Position numbers and translations under genes: made by a program. Below are positions 18,450-29,500 of a stretch of 64,000 nucleotides of DNA, in pieces. Origin of the DNA: CAWARU01 sp963784575 (GTDB lineage Bacteria; Pseudomonadota; Gammaproteobacteria; UBA6186; Azoamicaceae); contig CAWARU010000001.1 in the NCBI GenBank assembly GCA_963784575.1, positions 1,736,001 through 1,800,000 of the forward strand, in the 5' to 3' direction. The stretch's first letter is position 1. Each line of letters opens with the position of its first letter. The notes below the pieces were generated by a model. It was not told the origin of the DNA. It saw only the letters and a list, made by a program, of their open reading frames with translations, and searched no databases.

Positions 18450-19955
18450 TTAAGGGCCTGGTTTGGGCGGTTTCGGAGATGCCATTTCTCTACCAGGTTC
18501 AGTGACGACGCCCATTATCTGAAGAGTACTGAGATTTTTGATTTTAGTAATAACAGCAAGTTCAATATTCTGAATAAATTCTTTATAATTCTGCAAAGCT
18601 TCACGATGAACACTATCTTTTGAACTGCCATTTATCTGAATTAAAACATTAGATAAGGATTCAATATTTTTATTTACGATTCTTATTGCAGAAGTGCCTT
18701 GCTCATTTGCCCATCTTTCAGATCTTTCAGCCATCAGAAAATCTCTGTATTGCAAGAGTGCTCCGAGCAATATGAAATTTTGATCTCTTTCATTGGACTT
18801 GAAAGTTCCGAGATTCTTGGCAAGATCTTGCAAAAAATCTAATTGTTCGAGCCTATCTTTCTTGCCGCCTACCAAATATTGTAAATAACCCCAACCTTGG
18901 CTCACATCTCTTACATTGCCCAAATCCTTTGAATATTCCTGCTTAACATTCTGCAACCTATTAATATTTTCGATCAATAACAAGCGTTGTTGTTTTGAAA
19001 GTGGACTTGGCAATCTACTGGGTTCTTGAGCGGGTTCTTGTTGTACTGATCTTTCTTGTTGAACCGTTGCAGTAAGCGGTGGTTCAATGGTTTCTGCAGT
19101 GGTTGTTTTTGAAGCAAACGGTTTTGTTTCAATCTTTGTTTTTACTTCTGAGGGCTTTAATGAACTGAAAATAGTGCCCACACCTTCAATGGGAAGATCG
19201 TCGATTGGTCCTCGTTTAGGGCTAGGAATTCTATCTCCAAAGATTTCTTCTCCAAGGCGGTCTATTTCTTTTTTATCCTTTTCCTCTTTATCGATGTTCC
19301 TTAATTTATCATTTTGTTTTGCCAATTCTCCTTCCAGGGATTTGATCTGTAGTTCCAGAATCCTATTTTCAGATTTTCTTGCTAAACTGACATTTTCGCT
19401 ATCATATCCATAGAGATTTTTGTGAGATTCTCGAAGCAACCTTATTCTTTCAGCTAATTTTTTAATATTGATTTCAACTTTCGCCCGTGTTTCACCCACA
19501 GAAACATCCTTCAGAAATTCACTATACATTTGTTCTAATCCTCTTTTTGCCTCTCTTTCAATTTGGGGTTCAAGATGCTGGCTTAAAATCTCTATTTGAA
19601 TCGTTGCAATATTTAAGGCTCGCTTTTTTCTTTCTTCAAGGAGTTTAATATCTTCTTGAACGGCTGTCAGCGTAGTAGTATAAGGTACTTTTCCTGATCT
19701 TAAATCTGCTAGAAATTGTTTTCTTTTTGCTATTTCTTTATCATAATCGTTTATTGTGCCTCGAATTGATCCCTGTATGTTATCAATTTCCGCGCAGAGT
19801 CTTTTGATATTTTCGTTAGCATATGAAGCAGGCGATTCAGACAAAGATCCCAGAAACTTTACCAATCCGGGACGTTTTTTCAGTTCTTCATTCGCTGCAT
19901 TTCTCTGAACCCTTTCTTCAAATTTGTCTGCATCTAAATCTTCAAATTTTGGCAT
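18450..19955 (-). CDS. Hypothetical long coiled-coil protein
   Basis: 501-residue, highly charged and largely helical protein of no recognised family. Residues 30-240 are heptad-rich (KRLCAEIDNIQGS..., ELQIKSLEGELAKQNDKL). Residues 240-320 are Pro/Thr/Glu-rich and probably disordered. Residues 320-480 form a second helical domain, and the tail is Pro-rich (SPKPPKPGP). No signal peptide, membrane segment or enzyme motif. The ribosome site is weak (GGAC upstream of ATG 19955). A structural or translocated protein is possible; this is only inferred from composition. Confidence 0.7.
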   Translation of the reverse strand: MPKFEDLDADKFEERVQRNAANEELKKRPGLVKFLGSLSESPASYANENIKRLCAEIDNIQGSIRGTINDYDKEIAKRKQFLADLRSGKVPYTTTLTAVQEDIKLLEERKKRALNIATIQIEILSQHLEPQIEREAKRGLEQMYSEFLKDVSVGETRAKVEINIKKLAERIRLLRESHKNLYGYDSENVSLARKSENRILELQIKSLEGELAKQNDKLRNIDKEEKDKKEIDRLGEEIFGDRIPSPKRGPIDDLPIEGVGTIFSSLKPSEVKTKIETKPFASKTTTAETIEPPLTATVQQERSVQQEPAQEPSRLPSPLSKQQRLLLIENINRLQNVKQEYSKDLGNVRDVSQGWGYLQYLVGGKKDRLEQLDFLQDLAKNLGTFKSNERDQNFILLGALLQYRDFLMAERSERWANEQGTSAIRIVNKNIESLSNVLIQINGSSKDSVHREALQNYKEFIQNIELAVITKIKNLSTLQIMGVVTEPGREMASPKPPKPGP

Positions 19956-20535
19956 ATTCTTTGTCCGAAAGTGATTAAATTATATGTAATTTCTCCTTTT
20001 TTATGTTAATTTAGACACTATATTTTACAATAAATTTTATTGAAAGTTATTTGTAAATTCCTAGGCTGGATAGGCATAGGGTGAATAGTCACCGAAAGCC
20101 GCGTGCTTCACGCACCATTTCATAAGCCGCGGTGATTTGCTGGGTCTAAGGTGCCAGTTCGCTGCAATACGCAATAAAATTTAATGCGTATTGCAGAGCC
20201 CTGGCACCAATGTCCTTTAACTGAGCAGGACTCACTCGTGCAAAAGTCGCGCAACCTTTTTGGATTTATTCAGTGCAAGTGCCATACATTTCAATTAATG
20301 ATTGAGATCAGATGGTAATTATAAGTCAAATAACTAATTTTATTATATTCATCTGGATTTTTATATAGAGTTATTACCCTAAAACCATAAAACTCATTAT
20401 TGCACCAAGAATTGCTTCACAGACTTAATTTTGAATCAATTGAAGCATAAAAAAATTATATTTAAAATATATTGATTCAATTGCATCAATCTGTTATTAT
20501 GAATCTAAAGTTTGAACTTGAAAAGGAAGACCAAT
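19956..20535. other. Intergenic stretch with palindromes and repeated operator-like boxes
   Basis: No gene is seen. It holds a hairpin near 20098-20135 (AGCCGCGTGC...CATAAGCCGCGG, imperfect), the family A palindrome at 20150-20208, and AT-rich DNA. Two related boxes, TTGAATCAATTGAAGC near 20430 and TTGATTCAATTGCATCAA near 20471, lie just before the AlbA-type gene and could be operator sites. Confidence 0.5.
20150..20208. repeat. REP-like palindrome (family A)
   Basis: Outer arms GGTGCCAG and CTGGCACC enclose an inner inverted repeat GCTGCAATACGCA / TGCGTATTGCAG around an AT-rich centre. The same design recurs at 41433-41512, and a right half is at 36457-36477. Too short to encode a transposase; a REP-type or small non-autonomous element. 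Confidence 0.8.
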
Positions 20536-22143
20536 ATGATGAAATTTCCTGGTAATGAATCCAGTACTCTTGAATTAAAGCGAGGTATGCCACAGAATAG
20601 CCAGATTGTGAAAACTGCAATAGCATTTTGCAATACTAATGGCGGGAAAATAATAATAGGTGTGGCAGATGATGGAAAAATTTTAGGGTTATTGGATACA
20701 GATATAGAAGATGCTACCGAGAGATTGGAGACAGCAATTTTTGACTCTTGTACTCCTCACATTATTCCTAAAATATACGCACAACGCTTTAGCGACAAAT
20801 CTGTTTTAATAATTGAAATACTAGAAGGAATGAATAAGCCTTATTATCTACATACTGAAGGTGTAGATAAGGGAACATATGTACGCCTGGGACGACATAC
20901 TATACATGCAACGCCAGAAATGATTCAAGAACTTACGTGGCAATCTAGGGGCATTGACTATGAGAAGACGCCTATATTTTCTGCACCCCTAGCCGAATTA
21001 GATAGTAAATCAATAGAAAATTTTTTAAAAAATAGAAAAAATTCAGGAATGGCAACATTGGACGAGCAAATTTTGAAATCATATGGCCTGACTTCTTATG
21101 ATCAATCAAGACAATATCCAAGCGTAGCAGGAATTTTATTATTTGGTCGGAAGCCACAAACTTATTTTTCTGAATCAATAGTAATATGTTCACAGTTTAA
21201 AGGTAACTCAGGACGAGAAACTATAGCCACAGTAGATTGCGAAGGCACTTTATTCAATCAATTTAAACAAGCATTTGAATTTATAATCAGTAGGTTATAT
21301 AAATCTTTCACAATAGATAGTCTTAAACGAAAAGAAGAATTAGAAATCCCAGAAGTCGCAATTAGAGAAGCATTGTTAAATATTATAGTTCATCGTAATT
21401 ATCATTTAAAATCTCCTTCTAAAATAGCGATCTATGAGGACAGGATAGAATTTTTTAGTCCAGGAAGATTTCCTGGTCCATTTATAAAAGAAAATATACT
21501 TTCAGGTATCACCTATTTACGTAATCCGGCAATATGCAAAGTGTTACGGGAAGCAAATTATGTTGAGAAACTAGGTTCTGGGCTTATTACGATTTTTAAC
21601 AGTTATGAGGAATATGGACTTGAGACTCCACAGTTGATTGGAGATGCTGGTGATTATGTTAAATGTATCCTACCACGTTTGAAGAAAGATTTAGTTAAGA
21701 AAGAAAGTACCGACGACACAAAAATATTAGAATTATTTAATTCATACAAGGAAATATCAATAAAAGATGTGGAGAATAAACTTTCAATATCTAGATCTAC
21801 TGCACTTAGAAGATTAAATGAAATGATTAATGAAGGGCTACTCGAAAGAGTCGGTCGCAAGCGTAATGTTCGATATCTAATCAATCAAAAGGAAAAAATT
21901 AAGAGGGAAATAAAATCTGTTTATTATTCTCTCCTAGAGCAAAGGAAGGAAAACCTTACTGATTGGCAAAAGATCAAGATAAAAGAAGCTATAGATGCGT
22001 ATAAAAATGGTATGTATAATTTGGTCATCAATTCTTTACATTTGACCACCAACGAAGACTTTTCAAAAGAAGCTTGGCATATTAGAAAACTTAAAGAAGA
22101 AGCAGAAAAAATTGATTTGGAAAAAATGATTGCTCAGTTGTAA
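20536..22143 (+). CDS. AlbA_2-domain ATP-binding transcriptional regulator-like protein
   Basis: 535-residue protein of the Schlafen/AlbA_2 plus HATPase_c_4 group, often annotated as RecG-like or ATP-dependent DNA-binding regulators. The AlbA_2 domain covers about residues 5-125 (ESSTLELKRG, CNTNGGKIIIGVADDGKILGL, GTYVRLGRHTIHATPEMIQEL). The HATPase-like part is about 255-380 (IREALLNIIVHRNYH, EDRIEFFSPGRFPG, EKLGSGL). A winged-helix/HTH at 395-450 (ISIKDVENKLSISRSTALRRLNEMINEGLLERVG) and a helical tail follow. ATG 20536 is chosen for AAGGAAGA just before it. AT-rich relative to the housekeeping genes. Such proteins sit in many accessory and defence regions; the exact role is unknown. Confidence 0.82.
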   Translation: MMKFPGNESSTLELKRGMPQNSQIVKTAIAFCNTNGGKIIIGVADDGKILGLLDTDIEDATERLETAIFDSCTPHIIPKIYAQRFSDKSVLIIEILEGMNKPYYLHTEGVDKGTYVRLGRHTIHATPEMIQELTWQSRGIDYEKTPIFSAPLAELDSKSIENFLKNRKNSGMATLDEQILKSYGLTSYDQSRQYPSVAGILLFGRKPQTYFSESIVICSQFKGNSGRETIATVDCEGTLFNQFKQAFEFIISRLYKSFTIDSLKRKEELEIPEVAIREALLNIIVHRNYHLKSPSKIAIYEDRIEFFSPGRFPGPFIKENILSGITYLRNPAICKVLREANYVEKLGSGLITIFNSYEEYGLETPQLIGDAGDYVKCILPRLKKDLVKKESTDDTKILELFNSYKEISIKDVENKLSISRSTALRRLNEMINEGLLERVGRKRNVRYLINQKEKIKREIKSVYYSLLEQRKENLTDWQKIKIKEAIDAYKNGMYNLVINSLHLTTNEDFSKEAWHIRKLKEEAEKIDLEKMIAQL

Positions 22144-22186
22144 AAACAATTTTTTAATCTCAATAATATTTCTAAGGAACTTTTTT

Positions 22187-22332
22187 ATGAAAAACAAACT
22201 TGAAAGCAGCCAGGGTGCAGAAAATTTATTAACAATGATGAATCAATAAAAGATGATAGATTAAAATTTCGTGTCTGGATTGAAATGCCAATCAATCTTG
22301 CGAAAAATAATTCATTTTTTAGTCTACCCTAA
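22187..22332 (+). pseudogene. Small frameshifted coding remnant
   Basis: ATG 22187 has AAGGA seven bases upstream and reads MKNKLESSQGAEN before stopping early. One base shift near 22225 continues coding-like sequence (NNDESIKDDRLKFRVWIEMP...) to TAA at 22330. A 48-residue protein would result if repaired. No family recognised. Confidence 0.25.
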
Positions 22333-22531
22333 TTCACCCTACCATGAGAAGAAGCCATTGGAGCCATTGGGATCTTAAATTTTAAACATGACCGAGTCAT
22401 AAAAAAGTTCTAAGTTAAATGCGCAATAGTCAACAAAGGATGCGTTTGAAATAATCCATTATTATGGCTAGACCTTTGCGAATCGAGTATGGTCTAGTTA
22501 TAAATTTTTTGCTTCCATACTAGAAAAATGA

Positions 22532-22645
22532 TCTTGGTTATTTTGCCATAAAATATTGCAGTATTTTGATAATAATTTTGAAAGTTATGAGGAATTTACC
22601 CTTCAAAGAACAGATGAAGAAATAATACAAATTTTCGAGAAGTAA
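22532..22645 (+). pseudogene. Coding-like trace, possible decayed immunity gene
   Basis: An open stretch without a start reads ...KILQYFDNNFESYEEF and ...RTDEEIIQIFEK before TAA. The acidic, amphipathic composition resembles small immunity proteins, and it sits among other toxin-locus debris. Weak evidence. Confidence 0.2.
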
Positions 22646-22756
22646 AGGCAACCTGCCCTTCTAGAGGGTGCTAAATTTATTGAATCGATTTAAAGAGGAG
22701 ATTACTAAAATTGAGGAAGATATTTTAAAATTTAAGATCTGACCCCAGGCCCTTTT

Positions 22757-22834
22757 TTGAGCTCCCCAGTGAGGGTAGCACACAATGCTGCTTTAAGCAC
22801 ATCACCGCCCTGCATTCCTGTGGAAATTAATGAA
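22757..22834 (-). pseudogene. Relic of the toxin core Gly/Ala segment
   Basis: About 78 bases align with 25785-25862 inside toxin T1. The T1 strand reads STGIQGGDVGRAALFSTLSGG and the relic reads STGMQGGDVLKAALCATLTGE. This is an orphan fragment of another toxin gene, preceded by a GATCTGACCCCAGG sequence like the family B repeat arms and followed by a perfect palindrome. Confidence 0.75.
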
Positions 22835-22843
22835 GGACAAACC

Positions 22844-22904
22844 GTGCCACATCTCTACTATAGACATTAAAGATAAAATAATGTCTATAGTAGAGATGTG
22901 GCAC
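22844..22904. repeat. Perfect 26-base-arm palindrome
   Basis: Arms beginning GTGCCACATCTCTACTATAG are perfectly inverted around a 9-base AT loop. It lies 10 bases beyond the stop of the HEAT-repeat gene (22915) and could form a strong hairpin, but no T-tract follows on the minus strand. A mobile palindrome or transcript 3' end protector is possible. Confidence 0.8.
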
Positions 22905-22914
22905 TGTTAGAATT

Positions 22915-23511
22915 TTATTTTTTTATTACCTCTGGTGCATATTTTCGCATAATATCTTCTACTTCTTTCCAGTCGATTTTCGCTTTAAACTCCTCTGGTG
23001 TATTCTCAGGAAATCGAAAATGTTTCATACCATAAGGATGGTAAACTTTTGAAGGTTCCTGAGTGACGCGAAAAATATTCTCGAATGCAATTAAACGTTG
23101 GTCTACTGGATAATTTTCATCTGTAAGAATCTTATAAAAGATCTTTAATACTTTTGGATCTTTAGAACCAAGATAATAAGCCCCCCATACGAATAAAGCA
23201 CTTGATCTTACCATGGGATTTTCATCCTCTAACCATATTTTATACGCTTCATCTCTAAATTCAGGTAAATGTAATCTGGTTGGCATTCCGAGAGTTTCAA
23301 TAGCAGTGTCTCTAATAACAAATTCCGGAGACTTCAAAAGTTCTTTTATTTCTGGAACCAGCTCATATATTTTTTCTTCGTCAATAACACTAAAGGCATC
23401 CAGTAATTCATTCATTAAATTTCTACTATGTCTATCTTCACCAAATTTATGAACTGCTGCCAATTTTAAGAGGCTTCTTAAGGTGTCAATTTGTTTACTT
23501 CTTTTGTACAT
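22915..23511 (-). CDS. HEAT-repeat protein, candidate immunity protein for T1
   Basis: 198-residue helical repeat protein with HEAT-like units: FVIRDTAIETLGMPTRLHLPEFRDEAYKIWLEDENPMVRSSALFVWGAYYLGSKD, followed by a third unit. It starts at ATG 23511 with GAGGGG, 34 bases inside the 3' end of toxin T1, the tight coupling expected of a toxin-immunity pair. HEAT-repeat immunity proteins are known in polymorphic toxin systems. Binding to the T1 C-terminus is inferred from position only. Confidence 0.75.
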   Translation of the reverse strand: MYKRSKQIDTLRSLLKLAAVHKFGEDRHSRNLMNELLDAFSVIDEEKIYELVPEIKELLKSPEFVIRDTAIETLGMPTRLHLPEFRDEAYKIWLEDENPMVRSSALFVWGAYYLGSKDPKVLKIFYKILTDENYPVDQRLIAFENIFRVTQEPSKVYHPYGMKHFRFPENTPEEFKAKIDWKEVEDIMRKYAPEVIKK

Positions 23512-26500
23512 TTGCCCCTCTCAATTAAAAGATTAAATCTAACCAATAGACCGCTCATTTCCCCAAAGCGTTGTTTTAGTATTTGAGATTCAGATATTGT
23601 GCCAGTCCATGGTCCTTTGAAAGCTTTAGCAAAGCTGTTTTCTACTGAGCCCCACTCCAACTGAAAATGCTCAAATCTCTTCCCATCTGCTCTAAATATA
23701 TGATGCCCTCTATTTTCTTTAAAGATTGCGGCTAAATCATTAGGGGTCATATGATCTCTCAATTGGTTTTTACATTTATTAAGTAAAGCTTCCATGTCCT
23801 TATTAAGAGGAAAAAGATCTTGTCTCTCCCATCTAGCCAACAACTGTAACCGTTCAATAGTCCACTTGTCGATAATTTCCATTTCGCGATTCGTTAAGGA
23901 AACGGGGTGTTGAAGAGCCTTTGAACTTAAAACATCTTTTTCCCCTAATTTCCTGCCCGCTGTCTGTTCGAGGAATTTTGAATCTGTTTTTAATTTATTC
24001 CATGCTTCAACTGCTGCTATATCTTTTCGGAATTTCTCGGCTTCGTGACTTTGATTTATTGTACCAGAATTTCGGCCAGATTTGTAGCTGCCACGCGTTG
24101 CAGGCTCTTTGGTAATATCTCTAAACATTAAGTGAGTTGGTTGTGGCTCTACTGGATGCATTGCGGCTTGCCGCATGCCTCCCGCAAAGGCTGTCTCTGA
24201 GGCATGGGGGGCGCCGGCGCCTACCAATCCTAAAGGTGTTGGAGATGAATTGATAGTTTTCCCAAATTCATCACGCAATTTTCTAATTTCACCACCAGGT
24301 CTTATTATGTTAAAAGGTGGAATCTTACCTTTTGACATACTATAAGCTGTGAGACCTAATGCAGCTGCCCCTATTGCGACAGCCGCAGGAGATACGCCTT
24401 GAGCTTGGGATGTATGGCTACAAGCCTCTGCGTTTGGGCTCGCAAACATCAAGCTGCCGCCCGTTGCTAGTGTGCCAGAAAGCATTAGTCCTTGCCTGGA
24501 AGTAACAGCTCTTCCCACTGTTCTTCCAGCACGGAGAAAGCTTTCAACAGAGCTTGCAATAGCAATTGCATTGCGTGCACCTCTCGCTGTCTGTTGCGCA
24601 ACTTTTACTCCTGCTCTTGCTAATCCTGCACCAGGTGCAAAATAAGGGATCACTTCACCAAGACCTTCACCTAATATAAACCCGGATTGAAAACCCTCTC
24701 CAGCGGCATAACTTTTTTGAACTTTGTCTCCAAAATCATTCGCTTTTTGACTTATGCCATTTAATATTGCTTTTCCTACTCCAACGGGATCCTTTTTTAT
24801 AGCCTGAATTTGTTTAGCTCTTTCTCGTTCAACTTTTGCTAAATATTTAGGATCATCAATCAACTCAGCGGAAGAATGTAATAATTCAAATGTACCAGCC
24901 ACAGCGTCAGCAGTTCCTACAGCTACTCCAGCTCCTAACCCAACTGCTACTCCTGCGCCAAAAGCTACCTTATTTACTTTTTTGGGCTCAGATTGTTTTG
25001 ATCGCATTCTGGGACCTGCTTGAATGTGCGCCATTGGAGATAAATCATGTGCATTTGTTTCAGAAGGCCTTCGGCTGGTGCCATTTGCAGTAAAGGTATC
25101 GCCATGTTGTTTCGCAAAAAAGTCAGCACTTGGAGGTATATTTTTACTATTTGCAGCAAATGGGCTTGTTGTTTCTCGAGTAAGGTTTCCTATTGCTGGC
25201 TCTTCTAAAACAGGATGCATATTTCTTTCTTTAGAAGAATGCTTAGTGCTGCTTCCTTTAGTGGTTTTCTCAGTTCTACTTTTTTTGGACGGACCAGAAA
25301 TCTTGTCTGCCAACTCTTTAGAAGATGATTTTGAATTTTTATCTTCTAATACTCTAGGGTGAGGATCCCGTTTAGAATCCTGTATTCTTTGTTGTACTTT
25401 ATGGCCAACAGCGCCAGCTATACCTTGGGCAAGTCCGCTTACTGGGGCCAGTGGATCTATATAAGCTCTTCTTCCTTGCACTACATCACTGATAGCCGAT
25501 TGGACTACGGGGCGAAGCATCATCTTTCCAAAGTCTGTAGCGAATTGCCTCGTGATTTCTTTGTGACTTAGGACACGTCCAATTTGGTCCGACGGTTGCG
25601 AAGGCCTTCCTGATGATAAACAATAATGGACAAGTCCGGCGCCTATTCCTTCTCCTAAGACTGCAGAAAACTTAGCACCCCGAACAGCAGCAACTATTAC
25701 GGATGACCCACCAATAGCAATTGCTTCTCGTAACGAATCGGAAATGATAGGAAATGCCTCAAGGATCCCATTAAGCCCTATATTGAGTCCCCCACTGAGG
25801 GTAGAAAACAATGCTGCTCTACCCACATCACCGCCCTGTATTCCTGTAGAAACAATCGAAGAAATTATAGGGGTTAAAAATTGGCTTATGCTTGCTTGGA
25901 ATACTACCAGGCTAGTACTCATTTGAGCTAACCCAATAGCTACCGCTTCTGCTAATATTGGCCCAAGGAAAGCGCCAATTGCCAAGCCAACCAACATCTT
26001 AATCATCATACGCCGCTTTTTCTTCCGTGCATGGCGTTTTGCATCTTCAATGGCTTCTTGATGATTGCGCAGTTGTTCTACATAATTTGCAATGATTTGC
26101 TGAATTTCTTTCAACATTTGTTGAATTTCAGTTCTTTTTTCGGTGAAGAAAATTTCCTCGGCTTCGAGTCGTGCTTGACGTGCGTATGCTTCCTGTAAAT
26201 ACTGAAAGATAACTTGGCTTGCTGCATCAAAATTTTGACTGCGATATCTTCCATAGTGTGACGCAATATCAATCTGTTCAGTTCCAAAATGCTCTTCTTC
26301 TGCTACGCGCATTTCCTGGATTTCGGTTAAGAAATCTTCCCAGGTTCCCAAATCTTCACTCCATTTTGAATGGATAGCTGCTTGCCATGCCCAAAACCCA
26401 GGCACTTCTTTAAAGCATTCTTCCATAGCAGCGCTCAATCTAGCAAAATTCTCTTCTTTTCGCAGTCCAAAAAGAAATTCCGCAAGTTGAGACAAGATCT

Positions 26501-29500
26501 CTGTATTTAAGGTGATAGATTCTCCTTTGAATACGGTGAGATAGGTTTGGATAATGAGCAGATAGAACCCTTTAACTGTATCTTCTGAAATAGAATGGGT
26601 TTCTCTGAAAATATAGGACCAGTAATCAGGGAATTCGTGACTGTGCAGCGCACTAGTACTGCATTCTTCAACAAATGCGGCTATTTCTTCCGCTGTGAGT
26701 TGTTCTGACTCTGAACCATGCATGAGTTCAAAAAGCGCAATTTGCTTTGCAAGTAAATCTAAATAGCGATCTATTGTTTGTGATGAATTGCTATCATAGA
26801 GGGCACATCCAAGGGCAAAGAAGGGCCCAAATGTTAAGTCCTGAGCCAGGAGACAAAGTGAGCTTAATATTGCTTTTGAGAGCCTTTCTTTCGAATAACC
26901 ACCATTTAAGAAATGCTTTGCCTGCAAATAACTTTTGAGATATCTATCAAGATATTTTTGTTGTTTTGTTTTATCTTGATCATTTGATGTCTCTGACTCT
27001 TTGCTGGTTTTTTGAGATTGTGAAGGTTCCCGCCAAAGCTTAAGTCCCCCTTTATAATCAATTTTCGCAAATTTCTCATTAGAGATATAAAAAATTGTAT
27101 CTTTAAATGTGCTGCCATCAGTTTCATTACCTTGAATTTCAGAACTCAAAGCAAACTTTTTCAAATAGGAGTCATCAATCTCAGAAAAAGATTTTTTCAA
27201 ATATTGAGCTTTGGTTTGCGGCTTGACTACAATTTCTTTCTTAATATTTAAGTGTGGGCAGTTTTCAATACTTATCTTCAATGTTCCTGCTCCCTCCCTG
27301 GGTGGCGTAAAATCAGTCCAGCTGGTATTTGAAAAGTATTGGGTGTGCGTAAAGCTTCCTTGTTGAAGAGAGAGAGAACCAGTGATGAAACCTCTAAATC
27401 GCAATCTATAGCTCATTCCTTGCTGGTAGTGACTTCGTAATACCGAAAAAAGAAATGAAATATTAGGAACAAAAAAGTATTGTTCCACCTGACCGGGGTG
27501 TCCCTCTTTATACCAAGCTTCCATTTTATACAAATGACCAGGCAATAATCTGAACTGTTGTTCCGTTCCGAAATTCAAGGGCATTATCTGGCCGAGCTTT
27601 GTGGGGATCGGTTGTCTGGTCGGATCTGCTATCGTTCTATCTGATAAGAAAATCTCCTTAACCATCGAGGATCCCAGCAGGGAAAGTTCATCAAAGGCCT
27701 TATTTTTCAAACTCCAAAAGATAGGATGTGAACCAGGAGACATTAAAGCTTCCAATTCCATGCTGATAATTCGTCCGGCACGTCCAAAATCTTTCAGTCC
27801 AAAAGCACGCAGCTCCCATGGGTATACAATACGAGTTGTTGAACCCGTGAATGGAGAAAGAGCCAATGATGCGCCATCTCCATGGCCCTTTTCATTTTCA
27901 ACACGGCGTTTTGCTTCTGCTAAAATTCTTGGATCACCGGCTGGATAATGGCTTAAGTTCCCGACTTTGCGATATTCAGCAACTAAATCCGAAAATTTGG
28001 AGCAGGAATTATAAAGATAAACTAGATTCAAATAATGACTTGTATTTTTGTTGCAATGCGGCTTTGAATCTTCTGCGAAAGCATGTCTATCATTGTATAA
28101 CTTGGAAAGATAGTTTGATCTTTCAACAGGAGCCAGTCGACTAATCTTTAATATCTCAGCCGTGGTATGTTCAATGTTGAAATCTGTATCTAGAAGAGAG
28201 CACGATCCATTATATGATAAAAAGGAATGAATAGCAGCAATTTGCTCAATAATCCATTCATAGAAATTACGAAAATCATATAAATTGGAATAACAGAATT
28301 CGGAGATCTGCCGGTCATATAATTGTCTTGCTATGGCAATAAAAAGTAGTGCTTTCGTCAAAGTACTATCCTCGGATCCCATAGATTGGTTATGCGAACC
28401 CAAAGCCTGCGATATTCCAATCTGCATGAGCGGCAGTAATAAATCACGTAAATTGTTTTTATCATAACAATCAGGGTAAATTTGTTGAAATATATTTTGA
28501 GCAGCCTCTATTGCAGGTTCGTATTTCTCTAATTCAGCATTTTTTTCAATATAATACGTCCGATAAACTTTGATGCATTCTTCCCTTAGTTTCTCTTCTG
28601 AGTACGTTCCAAATGAATACCCCTTTTTACATAATTCATAGAGTAAGGATTCAAGCAGCCGTCGATTCGTCGCAAGCTCTGTTTCCGTGTTGCGTATAGC
28701 TTCAATCTCTTTATAAGTCTTTAATGCTTCTCTTGAAATCCTAGCATCAAAGACGGAAGGTAATTCATCCTGGGCAATAACATTAAGATATGACTGAAGC
28801 AAATCAGTTTGTTTCAATTGAACGATTGAAACGTGAGAATTAATTTTCTTGTCTCTGTCTAAAAAAGGCACATAATATAAGTGCAAAAGCGCTTCACTTT
28901 CTTTCTCATCCGTTAAAAATTGTGGTTGCTGACTGATTGTATAGTTGAGATAGCTGATAAAATTATGTTTATAGCCAAATCCACCCTCAAATCCTTTCCC
29001 ATAGCCGCTCTCAAAATGTAGGAATTTACCCGTATCAGAAAAATTTGGAAACATATTCGAATCCCAATATCTCTGATAACATCTAAAAGGATGAGGCTCA
29101 ACATGAAAATCACTGAAAAATTTTCTGGCGAACCCTGAAACAATTGCTGCTTTTACCAAACGCAGAATGGCAGCTTCACTCAAATTTCGATCAATAACTT
29201 CCAGAACTTTATACTTGGCCAAAGCAAATGCAACCGGCCACAAGTCAAATTTATAATCAATATAATTGGGATTAAGATAGGCGAGAGGTATCACCTGTCC
29301 CAGCGCTCTTTCAACTATTTCGCTGTATTTATCATGTTCTAAATAGAGCGGTTTTTGACTTTCTGTAATTTTTGTGTATAAATCTTTTAATTTGTAATGA
29401 CTCTTTGAGATAGATTGAGCTGTTCTTGCAGGCAAACGAATTATGTCCACTTCACCATTTAAATAGGATTCAAAAACGATTTTACCAATAATACTTTTTT

